NCBI RefSeq assembly: GCF_001870465.1
Contig: NZ_MDGK01000003.1
Span: 62,001-126,000, forward strand
Length of the DNA: 64,000 bases
Source of the DNA: Pseudomonas extremorientalis
Lineage (GTDB): Bacteria; Pseudomonadota; Gammaproteobacteria; Pseudomonadales; Pseudomonadaceae
Direction of reading: 5' to 3'
Shown here in pieces: positions 27,443 to 35,749 of this stretch (positions within the stretch are counted from its first letter, which is position 1; every line of letters starts with the position of its first letter). A model generated the notes under the pieces. That model was not told where the DNA came from, ran no database searches, and worked only from the letters and a program-made list of their open reading frames with translations. A program made the translations under genes and the position numbers.

Positions 27443-28402
27443 ATGGAACATCGTGAAGCGCTGCTTGCGCTGCGAACCTTTCTTTCTACGCAGATTCTCG
27501 GCCAGGAAAAACTCATCGATCGCCTGTTGATCGCCTTGCTCGCCGACGGCCATATGCTGGTGGAAGGCGCGCCGGGCCTGGCCAAGACCAAGGCCATCAA
27601 AGAGTTGGCCGAAGGGATCGAAGCGCAGTTCCATCGTATCCAGTTCACCCCCGACCTGTTGCCCGCCGACATCACCGGCACCGAGATCTATCGCCCGGAA
27701 ACCGGCAGCTTCGTGTTCCAGCAGGGCCCGATCTTCCACAACCTGGTGCTGGCGGACGAAATCAACCGCGCCCCGGCCAAGGTGCAATCGGCGCTGCTGG
27801 AAGCCATGGCCGAGCGCCAGGTCAGCGTCGGGCGCAGTACCTATGACCTGTCGCCGCTGTTCCTGGTGATGGCCACGCAAAACCCCATCGAACAGGAAGG
27901 CACCTACCCCCTGCCGGAGGCCCAGCTCGACCGTTTCCTGATGCACGTCAAGATCGGCTTCCCCGACGCCGCCGTGGAGCGACGCATCCTGCAACAGGCC
28001 CGTGGCGAAGCGCTCAACGGCGAAACCAAGCCGGAACGCCGCGTCAGCCAGCAGGCGATCTTCGCCGCACGCAAGGAAATCCTCGGCCTGTACATGGCCG
28101 ACGCGGTGGAGGAATACCTGGTGCAACTGGTCATGGCCACGCGCACGCCGGCCAAATTTGATCCTGAGATGGCCGAGTGGATCGCCTACGGCGCCAGCCC
28201 TCGCGGCTCCATCGCCCTCGACCGCTGCGCCCGCGCCCATGCCTGGCTGGCCGGTCGCGACTTCGTCAGCCCGGAAGACATCCAGGCGGTGCTGTTCGAC
28301 GTGCTGCGCCATCGCATCATCCTGTCGTTCGAAGCCGAAGCCGCCGGCATCGACCAGGACCGCGTGGTGCAACGCATTCTCGACGTCGTTGCCGTCGCTT
28401 GA
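27443..28402 (+). CDS. moxR: MoxR family AAA+ ATPase
   Basis: A 319-residue cytoplasmic AAA+ ATPase. The P-loop is GAPGLAKT (42-49), Walker B is LVLADEINR with Asp105-Glu106, and sensor 1 is MATQNPIEQEGTYPLPEAQ. The lid domain follows (about 220-319). MoxR proteins act as chaperones that mature or activate VWA-domain partners, and here five such partner genes follow in one tightly packed operon. The DUF58 gene starts 5 bases after its stop. The upstream 150 bases should hold the operon promoter. Confidence 0.95.
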   Translation: MEHREALLALRTFLSTQILGQEKLIDRLLIALLADGHMLVEGAPGLAKTKAIKELAEGIEAQFHRIQFTPDLLPADITGTEIYRPETGSFVFQQGPIFHNLVLADEINRAPAKVQSALLEAMAERQVSVGRSTYDLSPLFLVMATQNPIEQEGTYPLPEAQLDRFLMHVKIGFPDAAVERRILQQARGEALNGETKPERRVSQQAIFAARKEILGLYMADAVEEYLVQLVMATRTPAKFDPEMAEWIAYGASPRGSIALDRCARAHAWLAGRDFVSPEDIQAVLFDVLRHRIILSFEAEAAGIDQDRVVQRILDVVAVA

Positions 28403-28407
28403 AACCC

Positions 28408-29340
28408 ATGAACGCAGGCGATGGGATCCGCATCACGCTCAGCGAGTTGATCGAGATGCGCCATCGCGTGCGCGAAGTGCAGCTGTTTTCCACCCCAAGC
28501 CAGCGCAGCCCGCTGATCGGCCTGCACCACTCCAAACTGCGCGGACGCGGTGTGGACTTCGACCAGGTGCGCGTGTACCAGGCCGGGGACGATGTGCGCA
28601 CCATCGACTGGCGCGTGACGGCGCGCACCCAGGAGCCGCACACCAAGCTGTTCCATGAAGAGCGCGAGCGGCCCATCTTCATCATGGTGGAGCAAAGCTG
28701 CCGGCTGTTTTTCGGCTCCGGGCAAATGTTCAAGTCGGTGCTGGCGGCACAGGCGGCCAGCCTGATCGGCTGGGCCGCGCTGGGCCACAACGACCGCGTG
28801 GGCGGGCTGGTGTTCGGCGATAGCGAGCACTACGAAATCAAGCCCCGGCGCAGCAAACAAAGCCTGCTGCAATTGCTCAACCGCCTGGTGCGAGTCAACC
28901 AGAGCCTGAACACCGAGAGCCGCCCCGAAGCCGACGCCCTCGGCATGGCCCTGCGCCGTGGCCGCGAAGTGCTGCGCCCCGGCAGCCTGGTGATTGTGAT
29001 CTGCGATGAACGCGCGCTGACCGAGGGTGCCGAGCAACAACTCAGCCTGCTGTCACGCCACTGCGACCTGTTGCTGCTGCCGATCTCCGACCCGCTGGAC
29101 CACGCCCTGCCCGCCGCCGGGCTGTTGCGCTTCGCCGAACGCGGCGCCCAGCTGGAACTGGACACACTCAACTTCGACCTGCGCCAGGCCTACAAGGCCC
29201 AGGCCGAAGCGCGCATTGCCCGCTGGGAACTGCTCGCGCAGAAACTGCGTGTGCTGTTGATGCCCTTGAGCACCCAGAGCGAAATGGTCGAGCAATTGCG
29301 CGAATACCTCAACCCGCAACGCCCGGTTAAAAAACAATGA
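28408..29340 (+). CDS. DUF58 domain protein of the MoxR operon
   Basis: A 310-residue protein. The DUF58 core is clear in LRGRGVDFDQVRVYQAGDDVRTIDWRVTART, followed by a VWA-like fold (IFIMVEQSCRLFFGSG in place of a MIDAS). There is no membrane anchor. DUF58 proteins nearly always follow moxR and are thought to be its cytosolic partners. The ATG at 28408 is chosen; a longer frame overlaps moxR and is a shadow. Its TGA overlaps the next ATG (ATGA), showing translational coupling. Confidence 0.92.
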   Translation: MNAGDGIRITLSELIEMRHRVREVQLFSTPSQRSPLIGLHHSKLRGRGVDFDQVRVYQAGDDVRTIDWRVTARTQEPHTKLFHEERERPIFIMVEQSCRLFFGSGQMFKSVLAAQAASLIGWAALGHNDRVGGLVFGDSEHYEIKPRRSKQSLLQLLNRLVRVNQSLNTESRPEADALGMALRRGREVLRPGSLVIVICDERALTEGAEQQLSLLSRHCDLLLLPISDPLDHALPAAGLLRFAERGAQLELDTLNFDLRQAYKAQAEARIARWELLAQKLRVLLMPLSTQSEMVEQLREYLNPQRPVKKQ

Positions 29341-29831
29341 GCAGCCTGGACCAACTGCAACCGCTGATCGCCCCGCCCGCCATCGGGTTCTGGCCGCCTG
29401 CGCCAGGTTGGTGGCTGTTGCTGCTGGTGATTCCGTTGCTCGGTTGGGGCCTGTGGTCCCTGCGCCGTTTCCTGCCGGCCCGCCGCCCCGTGGCTCGCGC
29501 CGAACAACCGCTGGACCCGCTGCGCATTGCCGCCCTGGCGGAACTGGCGCTGATGCCCAAACCCTACGACGGCGCGCCTGCCGGCGCCTGGCTGCAACAG
29601 CTCAACGGCCTGCTCAAGCGCCTGTGCCGCAACGACTACCCCTACAGCCAGAGCCACACCCTCAACGGCCGCAAATGGCTGGCGTTCCTCGACAACCGCT
29701 GCCCTGCCGCCGGCCTCACGCGCTGGATGGTGCTGGTGGAAGGCGCCTACAAACCCGAATGCAGACTCGACGACAAGGCCATCGCCGGCCTGACCCAAGC
29801 GGTCGATACCTGGATTCGCAAACATGTTTGA
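29337..29831 (+). CDS. DUF4381 domain membrane protein
   Basis: A 164-residue protein with one transmembrane segment (about 25-45, WWLLLLVIPLLGWGLWSL) after a short Pro-rich N-terminus (PLIAPPAIGFWPPAPG), the typical DUF4381 layout. The cytoplasmic part is basic and helical. It overlaps the DUF58 gene by 4 bases and the VWA gene by 8. In this operon class it is an accessory membrane component of unknown role. Confidence 0.88.
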   Translation: MSSLDQLQPLIAPPAIGFWPPAPGWWLLLLVIPLLGWGLWSLRRFLPARRPVARAEQPLDPLRIAALAELALMPKPYDGAPAGAWLQQLNGLLKRLCRNDYPYSQSHTLNGRKWLAFLDNRCPAAGLTRWMVLVEGAYKPECRLDDKAIAGLTQAVDTWIRKHV

Positions 29832-30912
29832 GTTCGCCTGGCCGTGGATCTTTGCCCTGTTGCCATTGCCCTGGTTGATGCGCCTGCTGCTGCCCGCCGC
29901 CGACAGCGGTGAGCCCGCATTGAAAGTCAGCTACCTCAGTGACCTAGAAGGCCTGGCCCGCCGCCGCGCCCGCGTCAACCTGCCGGGCTGGCGCCAGCAA
30001 GCGCCGTTCGTGGTGCTGTGGTTGCTGCTGTTGACCGCCGCCGCACGCCCGGAATGGCTCGGTGAGCCACTGCCCATCGCCGCCAGTGGCCGCGACCTGC
30101 TGGTGGCGGTGGACGTGTCCGGCTCCATGGATTTTCCCGATATGAACTGGCAGGACGAAGACGTGAGTCGCTTGAGCCTGGTCAAGCATCTGCTCGGCGA
30201 CTTTCTTGAGGGCCGTGAGGGTGATCGCGTCGGCCTGATCCTGTTCGGCAGCCAGGCCTACCTGCAGGCACCGCTGACGTTCGACCGCCGCACCGTGCGC
30301 ACCTGGCTGGATGAAGCGCGCATCGGCATTGCCGGCAAGAACACTGCGATTGGCGATGCCATCGGCCTGGCCTTGAAACGCCTGCGCCAGCGTCCGGCGC
30401 AGAGCCGCGTGCTGATCCTGGTCACTGACGGCGCCAACAATGCCGGGCAGATCGACCCGCTGACCGCTGCGCGCCTGGCGGCCGAAGAAGGCGTGAAGAT
30501 CTACCCCATCGGCATCGGCGCCGACCCGGAGCAAACGGGCTCCCTGGGCATCCTTGGCGTCAACCCGAGCCTGGACCTCGACGAACCGGCGCTCAAGGCC
30601 ATCGCCGAAGCCACCCACGGCCAGTACTTCCGAGCACGTGATGGCGAAGAGTTGCAAGCGATCAAGCAAACCCTCGACAAGCTCGAACCTGTCGAACAAC
30701 AACCTACCCAGGCGCGGCCCGCCCTGGCCTTGTACAGCGCGCCGCTGGCCCTCGCGCTGGTGCTGAGCATGTTGCTGGTGATCCAGGAACGTTGGCCGAA
30801 CAACGCCCTGCAACGCGTTTTCAATAAGCTGTCGAGCAAGGGGATTTTCCTGCAGCAACACCCGGAATGGCGCCAGCGCCTCAAACGCCTGCGTTTGCGG
30901 AGGCGTCGATGA
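29824..30912 (+). CDS. VWA domain membrane protein (BatA-like)
   Basis: A 362-residue protein. An N-terminal helix (about 3-22) and a second one (about 60-76) precede the VWA domain (about 90-285), and a third (about 303-322) follows it. The metal-ion-dependent adhesion site is intact: DVSGSMD (Asp97, Ser99, Ser101), with the downstream Thr (NTAIGD) and Asp (VTDGANNAG). It should bind a divalent metal and interact with MoxR. It overlaps both neighbours, by 8 bases upstream and by ATGA downstream. Confidence 0.93.
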   Translation: MFEFAWPWIFALLPLPWLMRLLLPAADSGEPALKVSYLSDLEGLARRRARVNLPGWRQQAPFVVLWLLLLTAAARPEWLGEPLPIAASGRDLLVAVDVSGSMDFPDMNWQDEDVSRLSLVKHLLGDFLEGREGDRVGLILFGSQAYLQAPLTFDRRTVRTWLDEARIGIAGKNTAIGDAIGLALKRLRQRPAQSRVLILVTDGANNAGQIDPLTAARLAAEEGVKIYPIGIGADPEQTGSLGILGVNPSLDLDEPALKAIAEATHGQYFRARDGEELQAIKQTLDKLEPVEQQPTQARPALALYSAPLALALVLSMLLVIQERWPNNALQRVFNKLSSKGIFLQQHPEWRQRLKRLRLRRRR

Positions 30913-32648
30913 TCGACCTATGGCCGCACTGGTTCCGTCCCTGGTGGTTGTTGCTGTTGCCGTTGCTCGGCTGGCTGCTGTGGCATCTGTGGCACCGGCA
31001 AAAGCGCGCCGGACGCTGGCAAATGATCCTGCCGCCGGCCTTCCACGCGGTATTGCTCAGCGGTGGCAACGGCCGCGAGAGCAAATCGCCGTGGGTGGTG
31101 CTGGGCATCGCCTGGCTGTTGGCAGTGCTGGCGTTGCTCGGCCCCAGTTGGCAAAGAGTCGAGCAGTCCAGCCAGAAGCCGTCCGACCCATTGGTGGTGT
31201 TGCTGGAACTGACCCCGGAAATGCTCGCCACCGACAGCCCGCCCAACCGCCTGGAGCAGGCGCGGCGCAAGCTGTACGACCTGTTGCAGGCGCGCACCGA
31301 TGCGCAAACCGCCATTGTCGTCTATGCCGGCAGCGCCCACACGCTGGTGCCGCTGTCGGACGACCTGGCCACCAGCCGCAACCTGCTGGAGGCCTTGCGC
31401 CCCTCGATCATGCCCGAACCCGGCCACCGCGCCGACCTGGCCGTCGAGAAGGCCCTGGGCCTGCTCAAACAAGGCGGCCTCGGCCAGGGGCGCCTGTTGC
31501 TGATCGGTTCTTCGCTGTCCAAACAGGAGCGCCAGGGCATCCGCCTGTTGCTGCAAAGCGGCCAGGCGCCGAGCTTGTCGATCCTCGGCATCGGCAGCCG
31601 CGAGGGCACGCCGGTGACCCAGGAAAGCGGCGAGTTCCTCAAGGACGAACAAGGCGCGATCCTGGTGCCGCGCCTGGACAGCCCGACCCTCAAGGCCTTC
31701 GCCAGCGAAATGGGTGGCCGCTACCGCGCTGCACGGCTGGACGACAAGGACCTGCGCCAGCTCGGCGTGCTCGACCCACCGCAAACCCTGCGCAACGACG
31801 GCCAGTTGCTGCACCTCGACACCTGGGCCGACCAGGGCTACTGGCTGCTCCTGCCGCTGTTGCTACTGGCCGCCTGCGCCGGTCGGCGCGGCTGGTTGTT
31901 CTGCCTGCCGTTGCTGCTGTTGATTGCACCGCAACCCAGCTACGCCTTCGGCCTGCAAGACCTGTGGCTGCGTCCCGACCAGCAGGGCCAATATCTGCTG
32001 AAGAAAAAACGCCCGGCCGAAGCCGCCGAACACTTCCAGGACCCGCAGTGGAAGGGCGTGGCGCTTTACGAGGCCGGCAACTATGCCGAGGCCATCAAGC
32101 TGTTTGCCGAAGGCAATGACGCCTACTCCCACTACAATCGGGGCAATGCGCTGGCAAAATCCGGGGAACTGGAAGCCGCTATCGACGCCTACGAGCAAGC
32201 CCTCGAAGCCCAGCCCGACCTGCAACCGGCGCTGAAAAACAAAGCGCTGGTAGAAACCCTTATGCAGGAACAGGCCCAGCCGGAGCCGTCTCCTGCGGCA
32301 AAAAACGAGGATGACGAAACCACCCAACCCGGCCAAACTGCGCAACCGGGCGCCACTGGGCAAAACGCCACAGGCGGCGAACAGTCATCCCAAGGCCAGG
32401 GTGAAGCCGGCACTGGCGACACCCAGCCCGGCAACACGCCGCAAACCGTGGGTAATGAAGTACCGGGCAGCGAACTGGGCGACGAACAGACCACCACCCC
32501 ACCGCTGCGGCCTAGCGAGGCCAGCCTCGACGGTGAACATCGCCAGGCCCTGGAGCAATGGCTGCAGGAGATCCCGGACAACCCCGGCGAACTGCTGCGC
32601 CGCAAATTCTGGTACGAACAGCAACAACATCAGGACAAGACTCGATGA
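30909..32648 (+). CDS. VWA-TPR membrane protein (BatB/BatC fusion) with degenerate MIDAS
   Basis: A 579-residue protein from the ATG at 30909, which overlaps the upstream TGA. Membrane segments lie at about 9-25, 58-75 and 315-345. Between them is a VWA fold in which the DxSxS motif is replaced by ELTPEM (100-105), so the primary metal site is lost. After the last helix come two or three TPR units (about 375-460; YEAGNYAEAIKLF, YNRGNALAKSGELEAAIDAYEQAL), then a low-complexity Gln/Pro/Gly/Thr linker and a short C-terminal helix domain. This corresponds to BatB fused to BatC. It is probably an envelope scaffold. The next gene begins within its stop codon. Confidence 0.9.
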   Translation: MIDLWPHWFRPWWLLLLPLLGWLLWHLWHRQKRAGRWQMILPPAFHAVLLSGGNGRESKSPWVVLGIAWLLAVLALLGPSWQRVEQSSQKPSDPLVVLLELTPEMLATDSPPNRLEQARRKLYDLLQARTDAQTAIVVYAGSAHTLVPLSDDLATSRNLLEALRPSIMPEPGHRADLAVEKALGLLKQGGLGQGRLLLIGSSLSKQERQGIRLLLQSGQAPSLSILGIGSREGTPVTQESGEFLKDEQGAILVPRLDSPTLKAFASEMGGRYRAARLDDKDLRQLGVLDPPQTLRNDGQLLHLDTWADQGYWLLLPLLLLAACAGRRGWLFCLPLLLLIAPQPSYAFGLQDLWLRPDQQGQYLLKKKRPAEAAEHFQDPQWKGVALYEAGNYAEAIKLFAEGNDAYSHYNRGNALAKSGELEAAIDAYEQALEAQPDLQPALKNKALVETLMQEQAQPEPSPAAKNEDDETTQPGQTAQPGATGQNATGGEQSSQGQGEAGTGDTQPGNTPQTVGNEVPGSELGDEQTTTPPLRPSEASLDGEHRQALEQWLQEIPDNPGELLRRKFWYEQQQHQDKTR

Positions 32649-34285
32649 GCCGCCGCACCACCCTACTGCTTCTGCTCGCCTTGTCGGCCGGCCACGCCCA
32701 GGCGGCGAGCCTGGTCGCCAGCGTCGACCGCAGCCGCGTCAACTCCGGGGAAACGGTGGAACTGACGGTGGAGTCCAGCGACGTCACTCAGTTCGGCAAA
32801 CCCGACCTGTCGCCGCTGGATGCGCAGTTCGAAGTCAGCGGCACGCGGCAGATCAACCAACTCACCACGCTGGGCGGCGACAACCACGCCACCACGCGCT
32901 GGATCATCACCCTGCTGCCCAGGGAAAACGGCACGGTGGTCATCCCGCCCCTGCAAGTGGGCGAACACAAGACCCAGCCGATCAGCCTGCAAGTGGTGGA
33001 GACCGCCAGCCAGAACACCGCTGCCGAGCTGGCGCCGGTATTTATCGAGGCCAACCTCGACCAGACCAGCGTCTATGTCCAGGCGCAGGCACTGTTGACC
33101 GTGCGCGTCTACCACTCGGTGTCGCTGTATGACGACAGCAGCCTCACGCCGTTGCAGATTGCCGATGCGCGTGTGGAGCAGTTGGGCGAGTCGCGCACCT
33201 ATGAAAAGGTCATCAACAGCATCCGCCACGGCGTGATCGAGACCCGCTACGCGATCTACCCGCAGCACAGCGGCACGTTGGCGATCCCGACGCAGACCTT
33301 CAGCGCGACCCTGGTGGAATCGCGCCCGCCCCAGGAAAACACCCTGCAAGGCACCAAGCCGGGCAAGTTGATCCACGTGAGTTCCGCAGAGCTGCCGCTG
33401 ATGGTCAAACCCAAACCGGCGCTGTATCCCGCCGATACGCCGTGGTTGCCGGCACGCAGCCTGACCTTGAGCGAACACTGGAACCCGGAGCCCGAGCATG
33501 TGCAGGTCGGCGACTCCCTGACCCGCAGCCTTACGGTCAAGGCCGAGGGCCTTTCCAGCGCACAACTGCCGGCGCTGCCCAGCACCGAAATCAACGGCCT
33601 GCGCCGTTACCCGGACCAGCCGGTGCTCGGCAACCAGACCAGCGACCATGGCCTGATCGGCAGCCGCGAAGACCGCGAGGCCCTGGTGCCCACTCGCGCC
33701 GGCAACCTGGAACTGCCCGCCGTGGACGTGGTGTGGTGGAACACCCACGAAGACCACCTCGAACGCACCAGCCTGCCGGCGCGCACCTTGCAGGTCGCCA
33801 TCAACCCGAGCCTGGCCGTGGATACCCCCGCTACGCCGACGGTGATCACCGCACCGGACGATGAACGCCTGTGGCTGTGGCAACTGAGTACGCTGATCCT
33901 GGCCTGCACCACCCTGCTGGGTTTTGGCCTGTGGTGGCGTGCACGCCGGCAACCGGCCGTGCAGCGCGCCGCACAGACCGGCCCGAGCCCGCGCACCCTG
34001 CTCGATGACCTTAAACGCGCCACCCAGGCCAACGACCCCCAAGCCACCCGACAGGCCCTTGACGCCTGGGCGCGGCAACAGCCGGAAACCCTGGCGGATA
34101 TGGCGGCGAGGTTTGTGCCGCTGTCGGACGCGTTGGACGGCTTGAATGGTGCACTGTACAGCGAGAGCGGGCATTTCTGGTTGGGTGAAGACCTGTGGCG
34201 TGCGGTGAAGGCGATTCCGATAGCTGAGCGCGAACCGGACCCGGCGGCGGATACCACCAGCCTTCCGCCGCTGTATCCCAAGTAA
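32645..34285 (+). CDS. BatD-like protein
   Basis: A 546-residue protein with a signal peptide (MSRRTTLLLLLALSAGHAQA), a large periplasmic part of beta-sandwich repeats beginning ASVDRSRVNSGETVELTVE, one transmembrane helix (about 413-432) and a helical cytoplasmic tail. This is the BatD/DUF-type oxygen-tolerance family, the last member of MoxR-VWA operons. It starts at the ATG overlapping the preceding stop. It ends the operon: 74 bases follow before an unrelated AT-richer gene. Confidence 0.9.
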   Translation: MSRRTTLLLLLALSAGHAQAASLVASVDRSRVNSGETVELTVESSDVTQFGKPDLSPLDAQFEVSGTRQINQLTTLGGDNHATTRWIITLLPRENGTVVIPPLQVGEHKTQPISLQVVETASQNTAAELAPVFIEANLDQTSVYVQAQALLTVRVYHSVSLYDDSSLTPLQIADARVEQLGESRTYEKVINSIRHGVIETRYAIYPQHSGTLAIPTQTFSATLVESRPPQENTLQGTKPGKLIHVSSAELPLMVKPKPALYPADTPWLPARSLTLSEHWNPEPEHVQVGDSLTRSLTVKAEGLSSAQLPALPSTEINGLRRYPDQPVLGNQTSDHGLIGSREDREALVPTRAGNLELPAVDVVWWNTHEDHLERTSLPARTLQVAINPSLAVDTPATPTVITAPDDERLWLWQLSTLILACTTLLGFGLWWRARRQPAVQRAAQTGPSPRTLLDDLKRATQANDPQATRQALDAWARQQPETLADMAARFVPLSDALDGLNGALYSESGHFWLGEDLWRAVKAIPIAEREPDPAADTTSLPPLYPK

Positions 34286-34359
34286 CCAAGGTCACTACTC
34301 AAGATAGGAAAGGCGACGCCGATAAAGCGATGTAGCTTTCGATTAATGGAGTTTTTAAA

Positions 34360-34887
34360 ATGGCCATTACGTTGAATGTTTCCTATCCGCCATTAAGTAA
34401 GCAAACAGACGCTTATACCATCAAAAATCCGCAGCAAGTCACGAATGCATTCACCATAACCGAAGCCTCCGAGGCGGCGGATACATTGAAGCTTGGCGAT
34501 CAGGAGAAGATCAGTCAGCTTAAGGAGTTTTTGAAAGATTATGATATGACGTCAATCAGTACGGATGAGCTTAAGAAAGTCGGCAGAAGGCTCTACGACG
34601 ACGGAATGATCAGCCAACGCGCTTTTGGGATGTTCATTTCGGGAGATGGTGCATCGGATGCCAATGGTCGCCAAACTAACACCCACGTAAAATTTAATGC
34701 CATCGCGCTATTCAACGAGAAACTGGAAGATACGCGGGCTTTTTTCAAAAGTGAACCAATGGTTGCAATGCAAGACGGTGCCATGGACCACTTGCAAGGG
34801 ATGGTCAGCGCAAATCAAGCTGTTGGTGCATTGGCGTACTTTATCAAGTCCACTAGTAATGATTTATCAATAAATGAGTACGCTTGA
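34360..34887 (+). CDS. Orphan soluble protein, AT-richer
   Basis: A 175-residue protein with no signal peptide, membrane segment or recognised domain. It is mostly helical (EKISQLKEFLKDYDMTSIST, ELKKVGRRLYDDGMISQRAFGMFIS) and rich in Asp, Ser and Ala. Base composition and use of A/T-ending codons differ from the flanking operons, which suggests later acquisition. It has its own 74-base upstream region with a weak AGGA-like site absent; GGAG lies at 34349-34352 (ATGGAGTTTTTAAA-ATG). It converges on a small secreted protein gene. I cannot assign a function. Confidence 0.75.
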   Translation: MAITLNVSYPPLSKQTDAYTIKNPQQVTNAFTITEASEAADTLKLGDQEKISQLKEFLKDYDMTSISTDELKKVGRRLYDDGMISQRAFGMFISGDGASDANGRQTNTHVKFNAIALFNEKLEDTRAFFKSEPMVAMQDGAMDHLQGMVSANQAVGALAYFIKSTSNDLSINEYA

Positions 34888-34905
34888 CTTTGACGTATGA
34901 GTCAA

Positions 34906-34932
34906 GGCGCGCCAGGTTCAACCTGACGCGCC
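34906..34932. terminator. Inverted repeat between converging genes
   Basis: GGCGCGCCAGGT and ACCTGACGCGCC pair across a 3-base loop with one mismatch. It is centred between the two converging orphan genes. There is no T-run, so Rho-independent activity is doubtful. Confidence 0.45.
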
Positions 34933-34942
34933 GCCTGCCCGT

Positions 34943-35323
34943 CTAGCGCCCGTATCTTACCGTACCTGAATAGGATTTAGACGCACTGGTTTCGTTCTTC
35001 AGCCGTACTCGATAGGTACCGAATGGCCCCACGTAAGACGCGTTAGTGCCGATACTGAATGACACTCTGCTCCAGGAAGAGCCTACTTCACGCTCAATAA
35101 AAATCGCCGGAGCACTTCCCGCTCCTCCCGCTGAAACCGTTGCATCGATATTTGCGGCAGAACAGCCATTGGCACCGGTTATTTTAAATGGACCATATAC
35201 CGTGATCTCATCATTGGGCTGCATTATCCCGGTATAACTATCAGCAATATTCAAACACAACGCAGAAGCCTGAAAGGAAACAAACATCAATACAGCAAGC
35301 GGCAATGCAATAAGGCTTTTCAT
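34943..35323 (-). CDS. Small secreted protein of unknown function
   Basis: A 126-residue protein from the ATG at 35323, with GGAG 8 bases upstream; the longer frame has no ribosome site. The first 22 residues are a signal peptide (MKSLIALPLAVLMFVSFQASA). The mature part contains two cysteines (near its N-terminus and in GANGCSAANI) that may form a disulfide, and beta-rich segments (ITVYGPFKITGAN, SFSIGTNASYVGPFGTYRVRL). It looks like a compact extracellular beta-domain. It is AT-richer than the core genes. It shares the MKSLIAL signal start with the PraB-like gene at 63.1 kb, but the mature parts are not clearly related. Confidence 0.75.
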   Translation of the reverse strand: MKSLIALPLAVLMFVSFQASALCLNIADSYTGIMQPNDEITVYGPFKITGANGCSAANIDATVSAGGAGSAPAIFIEREVGSSWSRVSFSIGTNASYVGPFGTYRVRLKNETSASKSYSGTVRYGR

Positions 35324-35377
35324 AATAATCTCCATCCATATTAAGAAAACACAAAAGCGCATCACACGAGGAGCGCG

Positions 35378-35542
35378 TTACTTGACCACTCCACGCTTGC
35401 CAGACTGCATGAATTTTTTATCAAAGTAAGCCAGCCGCTTCCTAAATCCTGGAAGGAAAGTCCTGTCATTTTTTAGTGCAGGAATAAGTAAGGCGTTTCC
35501 TAATCCTGCCGCCCACTTATGGGATCGGCATTTAATAACATT
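35378..35542 (-). pseudogene. Gene relic: 54 codons of a C-terminus without a start
   Basis: An open frame on the minus strand is bounded by TAA stops (35543-35545 upstream, 35378-35380 downstream) and has no usable start codon at its beginning. It reads as ordinary protein, including HKWAAGLGNALLIP, KNDRTFLPGFRKRL and AYFDKKFMQSGKRGVVK. This looks like the C-terminal remainder of a deleted gene. It lies 55 bases upstream of the small secreted protein gene in the same direction. I do not recognise the parent family. Confidence 0.45.
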
Positions 35543-35579
35543 TTACTTTGCGTTTTTTCAGAGAAATATTCTAACCCTT

Positions 35580-35668
35580 GGCACGTAGCGGGCTTGCTCG
35601 CGAAGGCGATGTGTCAGATAGAAATGCACTGACTGACCCACCGCCATCGGGAACAAGCCCCCTCCCAC
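35580..35668. repeat. Degenerate REPIN
   Basis: The right arm (ATCGGGAACAAGCCCCCTCCCAC) is nearly intact, and the spacer keeps GTGTCAG/CTGACC-like pairing. The left arm has changed to GTAGCGGGCTTGCTCGCGA, which is another common Pseudomonas REP-like form. Placed just upstream of the sbcD promoter. Confidence 0.65.
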
Positions 35669-35749
35669 ATTGAATCTGTATCGCCTGGGGCAGCAGGGTC
35701 GCATTACAGGTAAACTCCCCTCCTTTTCATCTATTCCACGGAGTTCGCC

